Shown in pieces: positions 60,335 to 64,000 of a stretch of DNA of 64,000 nucleotides. The notes under the pieces are model-generated. The model had not been told where the DNA came from. It worked only from the letters and a program-made list of their open reading frames with translations, and ran no database searches. A program made the translations under genes and the position numbers. This stretch comes from Sphaerotilus microaerophilus. GTDB lineage: Bacteria > Pseudomonadota > Gammaproteobacteria > Burkholderiales > Burkholderiaceae_C. Position 1 is the stretch's first letter. Each line of letters begins with the position of its first letter. The DNA lies in contig NZ_AP025730.1 in the NCBI RefSeq assembly GCF_023734135.1, positions 992,001 through 1,056,000 of the forward strand. Direction: 5' to 3'.

Positions 60335-61471
60335 ATGTCCCCTCCCGCTGCCCCCCTGTCCCGCGCCGCCATGCTCCTGCTTGGCCCGCCCGGTCGCCAG
60401 CGCGTGCGCGCCTCGCAGTGCCTGCTGGCGCTGCTGGTGTTCGTGGTCTTCGCGGGCCTGCAGGAGCTGGAGGTCATGCTCGGCCTGATCGACGCGGCCC
60501 AGTCCCACTGGCTCACTGCCTGCAACCTGGGCGGCTCGCTGCTGTTCTACGCGGTGGTGCGCAGCGGGCTGAACCTGCGCCATGAGCGCGACCCGGCGCT
60601 GACCTTTGCGCAGATCGCCTTCGCGCTGGTGTCGATCGCCTGGTCCTACGCGATCACGGGGCCGGCGCGTGGTGCGGTGCTGGCCATCATGGTGCTGATC
60701 CTGCAGTTCGGCATGTTTGCGCTGCGGCCGGGGCAGGCCCGCGCACTCGCGTGGTTCGGCTTCCTGCTGATCGCCACGGTGATGGCCTGGAAGAGCCGCA
60801 CCGACCCCGAACGCTACCCGCCGCAGGTGGAGTGCGCGCACTTCATGTTCGCCGCCATCGTGGCGGCGGCGGTGTCGGCGCTGTCGATCCGCTTCGGTCA
60901 GTTGCGTCGCCGCCTGCAGGAGCAGAAACAGGATCTCGCCGTGGCGCTGGAACGCATCCGCGAGATGGCGGCCCACGACGAGTTGACCGGCCTGCTCAAC
61001 CGCCGCTCGATGGGCGAGGCGATCCGCCGTGAGCTGGAGCGCCAGCGCCGCCAGGCCGGTGTCGGCGTGCCGGTGAACGTCTCGCTGGTGCTGGTGGACA
61101 TCGACCACTTCAAGCGCATCAACGACGGCCACGGCCACCCCATCGGCGACCTGGCGCTGCAGCATTTCAGCCAGCTCGCGCGTGAGGAACTGCGCGGCAG
61201 CACCGATGTGGTGGCGCGCTGGGGCGGCGAAGAGTTCCTGCTGATGCTGCCCGACAGCACCCCCGAGCAGGCACGTGCCTGTGTGGACCGGCTGCGCCGG
61301 CGCCTGCAGGCCGTGCCGCTGGCCGTGACCGAGCCGCCGCTGGCGATCAATTTCTCGGCCGGCGTGGCGGCCTGCCTGGCCGAGGAGGACATCGAGCAGG
61401 CGATCGAGCAGGCCGACCAGGCCATGTACCGCGCCAAGACGGACGGGCGCGGGCGCACCGAACTGGGCTGA
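60335..61471 (+). CDS. Membrane diguanylate cyclase (multi-TM + GGDEF), copy 2, I-site altered
   Basis: This 378-residue paralogue of the preceding gene has the same layout: helices at about 25-195 (LLALLVFVVFAGLQELEVML, NLGGSLLFYAVVRSG), the linker DLAVALERIREMAAHDELTGL, and an intact active site RWGGEEF at about 296-301. Where the first copy has RAID, this copy reads RGSTD. One residue is inserted, leaving Gly where the I-site Arg should be, so product inhibition may be lost. The two copies diverge clearly in sequence, indicating an old duplication. ATG 60335 is used; an in-frame ATG at 60314 adds seven residues. It is convergent with the M23 gene (12 bp apart). Confidence 0.92.
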   Translation: MSPPAAPLSRAAMLLLGPPGRQRVRASQCLLALLVFVVFAGLQELEVMLGLIDAAQSHWLTACNLGGSLLFYAVVRSGLNLRHERDPALTFAQIAFALVSIAWSYAITGPARGAVLAIMVLILQFGMFALRPGQARALAWFGFLLIATVMAWKSRTDPERYPPQVECAHFMFAAIVAAAVSALSIRFGQLRRRLQEQKQDLAVALERIREMAAHDELTGLLNRRSMGEAIRRELERQRRQAGVGVPVNVSLVLVDIDHFKRINDGHGHPIGDLALQHFSQLAREELRGSTDVVARWGGEEFLLMLPDSTPEQARACVDRLRRRLQAVPLAVTEPPLAINFSAGVAACLAEEDIEQAIEQADQAMYRAKTDGRGRTELG

Positions 61472-61483
61472 GGCGGGGCCGCC

Positions 61484-62113
61484 TCAGGGTGCCTCGGGCG
61501 TGCTGCCGGCCGACGGCGCGCCGCCGCGCCAGACCGCGTAGGGGTTGATCGCCGCACCCGGCCAGCGCAGGCCGGGCGTGCCGGGGCGGTAGATCGCGAA
61601 GTGCAGGTGCGGCGCATGGGCCGGTGCGTTGCCGCTGCTGCCGACGGCGCCGATCAGCTCGCCTCGGCGCAGCAGCTGCCCCACTGCCAGGTCGGGCGCG
61701 TAGCGGTCCAGGTGGGCGTAGTAGTAGACGTAGCGCCCGCCCGGGTCGCTCTGGTAGAGCGTGATGCCCCCGGCGCGGTTGCTGCCCATCTTCAGGATGC
61801 GGCCGTCCTCCACCGCACGCACCGGCGTGCCGCGCGGCGCCATGATGTCGATCGCCTCGTGCGCGCCAGCCGAGCGGGCGGCGCGGAAGCTGTCGCGCAG
61901 CTGCTCGGGGCGGATGCCCTCCACCGGGATCAGCAGGTCGCGCATCGCCAGCTCGGCCACGTCCGGCGGGCCGGGTCGGGCCGGGGCCGCGCTGCCCGCC
62001 GGCGGCGTGGAGGAGCAGGCGGCCAGCCAGAGCGAGGCCAGCAGCCACGCCGCCTGGCCGAGCCGGCGCCAGCCTGCCGCCCTGCCCACGTTCAACGCGG
62101 CCACAGCACCCAC
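61484..62113 (-). CDS. M23-family (LytM-type) metallopeptidase lipoprotein
   Basis: The 209-residue protein has a lipoprotein signal (AAWLLASLWLAACSS, Cys at the lipobox) and a single LytM domain. The zinc ligands are present: His and Asp in GAHEAIDIMAPRG and the HLHF of APHLHFAIY. The central GRYVYYYAHLDRYA and VGSSGNAPAHAPH match the family. M23 enzymes cut peptide cross-links in peptidoglycan. It follows mltA with a 22-bp overlap, so a glycan-cleaving and a peptide-cleaving murein enzyme are co-expressed. The start is a GTG at 62113; slightly later starts remain possible since the lipobox is about 33 residues in. Confidence 0.9.
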   Translation of the reverse strand: MGAVAALNVGRAAGWRRLGQAAWLLASLWLAACSSTPPAGSAAPARPGPPDVAELAMRDLLIPVEGIRPEQLRDSFRAARSAGAHEAIDIMAPRGTPVRAVEDGRILKMGSNRAGGITLYQSDPGGRYVYYYAHLDRYAPDLAVGQLLRRGELIGAVGSSGNAPAHAPHLHFAIYRPGTPGLRWPGAAINPYAVWRGGAPSAGSTPEAP

Positions 62114-63393
62114 AGCCGCAGCGGCTGCTTGGTGCGCCCGGCGCGGTCCTCGATGCCCTCGCCCCAGCCCCAGAACAGGTCTGCCCGCACCGCGCCGACG
62201 ATGGCGCTGCCGGTGTCCTGCGCCACCACCAGGCGCTGCATCGGGCGCGCCGGCGGCGGGTTGGGCTGCCAGGGCTGCGGCTCGGTGCTGGCCAGCCAGA
62301 CGGGGCTGCCGTAGGGGATGCTCTCGCGGTCCACGGCGATCGAGCGCCCCGGCGTCAGTGGCACGCCCTGGGCGCCCAGGGCGCCGATGGTCGGGTCAGG
62401 CAGTGGCTCCTCGCGGAAGAAGACGTAGCGCGGGTTCACCGCCAGCATCTCGCGCACGCGCTGCGGGTTGGCGCGGGCCCAGGCGCGGATCGCCGGCCAG
62501 CTGGCCTGTTCCAGCGTGAAGGCGCCCTGGTCCACCAGCCAGCGCCCCACCGACTGGTAGGGCTGGTCGTTGTGCCCGGCGTAGGCGATGCGGACCATGC
62601 GTCGCGTGCCGTTCGGCTCCGTGAACACCAGCCGGCCGGAGCCCTGGATGTGCAGCATGAGCGCCTCCATCGGGTCGGCGACCCAGGCGATCTCGCGCCC
62701 GGCCAGCGCCGCCTGGGCGGCGCCCAGGCTGTCGATCTGGGCGCGCGTGTACCAGGGGCGGCGCTGCGCCAGGTCGGCCGGCGGGGCATGCAGCGCCACG
62801 CCGAAGCGCTCGCTGCGCTGGCGGCTGGCCTCCAGCAGCGGCTCGAAGTAGCCGGTCAGCAGGCCCTCGCCCTGGCCCTGGGCGTTCTCGACCCGCCAGG
62901 GCTGCAGGCGGCTTTGCAGGAAGTCGCGGATCTGCCGTTCATCGGCTCCGCCCCCCAGGGCGATCGCGGCGCGGCAGGTCGGCGCCCAGCTCGCGGCCAC
63001 CTGGGCCGGCGGGAAGGTGGGCGGCGTGCCCTGGCTGCCGCCCTGGCCGATGCCCTGGCCGTTGGGCGCCGCCGGGCTCAGGACCCAGCGCAGCTGGCGC
63101 TCGCAGCTGCGCAGCAGGGCGGCCCAGGCGGGCGCCAGCGTGTCCTGCGACCAGCCGGGCAGCTCGGCCCAGTCGCTGCGGATCCAGCGCCCGCGCCCGG
63201 TCAGGCGCAACTGGTCGGCGCTCGGCAGCGGTGGCGCCGGGGTGGCCACGGGCGGGGTCTCGGTCGGCTCGGGCACAGGGGTGGGGCGGGGCGCCTTGCT
63301 GGCGCAGCCGGCCAGGAGCGCCAGCACCAGCAGGGCGGCCAGGAAGGGACCGGGGCCGTGCCGGGCGGCTCGGTGAAGGAAGGGAACAGGCAT
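62092..63393 (-). CDS. mltA: Membrane-bound lytic murein transglycosylase A
   Basis: The 433-residue lipoprotein has the signal FLAALLVLALLAGCASK (lipobox LLAGC). The MltA core then shows GLLTGYFEPLLEASRQRSE, MEALMLHIQGSGRLVFTEPNG, MVRIAYAGHNDQPYQSVGRW, and a C-terminal 3D domain with VAQDTGSAIVGAVRADLFWGWG. In the GAVRADLFWGWG motif an Asp serves as catalytic acid in the family. MltA cleaves the MurNAc-GlcNAc bond with formation of an anhydro-MurNAc end. ATG 63393 places the lipobox at about residue 30; an in-frame ATG at 63432 adds 13 residues. amgK, which recycles the resulting amino sugars, lies in the same window. Confidence 0.95.
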   Translation of the reverse strand: MPVPFLHRAARHGPGPFLAALLVLALLAGCASKAPRPTPVPEPTETPPVATPAPPLPSADQLRLTGRGRWIRSDWAELPGWSQDTLAPAWAALLRSCERQLRWVLSPAAPNGQGIGQGGSQGTPPTFPPAQVAASWAPTCRAAIALGGGADERQIRDFLQSRLQPWRVENAQGQGEGLLTGYFEPLLEASRQRSERFGVALHAPPADLAQRRPWYTRAQIDSLGAAQAALAGREIAWVADPMEALMLHIQGSGRLVFTEPNGTRRMVRIAYAGHNDQPYQSVGRWLVDQGAFTLEQASWPAIRAWARANPQRVREMLAVNPRYVFFREEPLPDPTIGALGAQGVPLTPGRSIAVDRESIPYGSPVWLASTEPQPWQPNPPPARPMQRLVVAQDTGSAIVGAVRADLFWGWGEGIEDRAGRTKQPLRLWVLWPR

Positions 63394-63486
63394 CGTCAGC
63401 GGTGGATCGGGCAGGGGCGGGCGGCGCAGCAATGACCGGGTGGCGGTCGCCGCGCCAGCCCCCGATCATCGCCGCAAGCACGTGCC

Positions 63487-64000
63487 CTACGCTGGCGGGG
63501 GGCGCAGGAAGCTGCCGGGTGCGCAGCGCAGGCGGGCGCGGATCGCCGCGCCGATGCGGTCGCGCTCGCGCAGCTGGATGCCCCGCGAGCGCAGCGCGAC
63601 CCGGAAGGCCAGCCAGAAGCTCACCGCCAGGTTCAGCGCGCCGATGAAGGGGATCGCCGCCAGGCTCCACCAGAAGGCCGGCTCGTGCAGCACCTGGGCG
63701 CCCAGCGTGCCCAGCGCCGCGGCGATCTGCCCGGCCGAGAGCGTCACGTGGCGCACCTCGACGGGCAGGCCGAAGAAGGCCGCCAGCGTCGGCACCAGCC
63801 CCAGCAGCAGGCCCAGCGAGACGTTGGCCGCCAGCCCGGAGATGTTGCCGCGCCACCAGGTGGACCAGCGCTGTGCCCGCGGCGCCCCCAGCAGGCGCAC
63901 GATGCCGGGGTTCCAGGCGATGGCGCTGTCCAGCCGGTGGTAGACGAACCAGTTCTCCACCCAGCCGGCGATCAGGCTGGAGGCAAACAGCAGCACGCCG
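63487..64000 (-). CDS. Gcr-like membrane protein (annotated site-specific recombinase), 5' end outside window
   Basis: Only the C-terminal 170 residues are visible. They contain FASSLIAGWVENWFVYHRLD, RGNISGLAANVSLGLLLGLV and VEVRHVTLSAGQIAAAL, followed by hydrophobic helices and a basic C-terminus. This pattern matches the large membrane proteins of Burkholderiales and Neisseria annotated as site-specific recombinase Gcr. The polytopic membrane character makes that label doubtful. It is transcribed toward mltA, with about 90 bp between the genes. Confidence 0.8.
   Translation of the reverse strand, partial: GVLLFASSLIAGWVENWFVYHRLDSAIAWNPGIVRLLGAPRAQRWSTWWRGNISGLAANVSLGLLLGLVPTLAAFFGLPVEVRHVTLSAGQIAAALGTLGAQVLHEPAFWWSLAAIPFIGALNLAVSFWLAFRVALRSRGIQLRERDRIGAAIRARLRCAPGSFLRPPPA

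Noticed and set aside
63487..64000. A true site-specific recombinase marking a mobile element
   Set aside because: The visible part is a polytopic membrane protein with no tyrosine or serine recombinase motif. The label is historical, and no attachment repeats were seen.

Overview
The window is very GC-rich, densely coded, and carries genes typical of a free-living Gram-negative aerobe of the Burkholderiales (beta-proteobacteria). Indicators are LptD/SurA/RsmA, MaeB with a fused phosphotransacetylase-like half, the long fused indolepyruvate ferredoxin oxidoreductase with its divergent Lrp-type regulator, AmgK, MltA, and a Gcr-type membrane protein at the right edge. The organism resembles the Leptothrix/Sphaerotilus/Rubrivivax branch, but the species cannot be fixed from the sequence alone. 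No rRNA, tRNA, CRISPR array or insertion sequence was recognised.

Layout. 1-1655 (-): a lipid kinase (cut by the window edge) and a 3-hydroxybutyryl-CoA dehydrogenase. 1773-11506 (-): a six-gene signalling operon, in transcription order TonB-dependent receptor, 78-aa peptide, YfiR-family periplasmic protein, hybrid histidine kinase, REC-PAS-GGDEF-EAL protein, REC-GGDEF-EAL protein. Several of its junctions are 4-bp ATGA overlaps. 11953-32133 (+), divergent from it: a six-gene operon with a GAF-HlyD adaptor, a PqqD-M50 protease-HlyD fusion, a shortened SecA-like ATPase, a second HlyD-type adaptor, a 3813-residue repetitive surface protein with an N-terminal LEPR-x-L motif, and a membrane diguanylate cyclase whose start overlaps the giant gene's stop. 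I read this as a dedicated export and maturation system for the giant protein under c-di-GMP control. It is the strongest candidate for an undescribed system here.

32166-36900: a DctS-like sensor kinase and malic enzyme maeB, divergent. 37124-38001: a secreted guanyl-specific RNase with a barstar-type inhibitor, ended by a clear terminator. 38260-43090 (-): rsmA, surA, lptD. 43177-46837 (+): amgK, a BenE-type transporter, gshB and a small lipoprotein. 46925-49478 (-): a REC / CheC-like phosphatase / PAS-GGDEF operon. 49581-51021: an outer-membrane-type protein with a CRP-like site upstream, then a deletion scar joining the 3' ends of a phytase-like esterase gene and a phoD gene. 51302-54679 (+): acyltransferase, TauE/SafE permease and a CAP-like secreted protein. 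54687-58990: indolepyruvate ferredoxin oxidoreductase and its divergent Lrp/AsnC regulator. 59127-61471 (+): two tandem paralogous membrane diguanylate cyclases. 61484-64000 (-): M23 lipoprotein, MltA, and the 3' part of a gcr-like gene.

Cyclic-di-GMP is the dominant theme: six proteins carry GGDEF domains and two of these also carry EAL domains. In the first signalling operon the two output proteins have complementary losses. One keeps GGDEF and has lost the EAL catalytic residues; the other keeps EAL and has lost the GG of GGDEF. With the diguanylate cyclase coupled to the giant surface protein, this suggests that adhesion or sheath/biofilm formation is governed locally.
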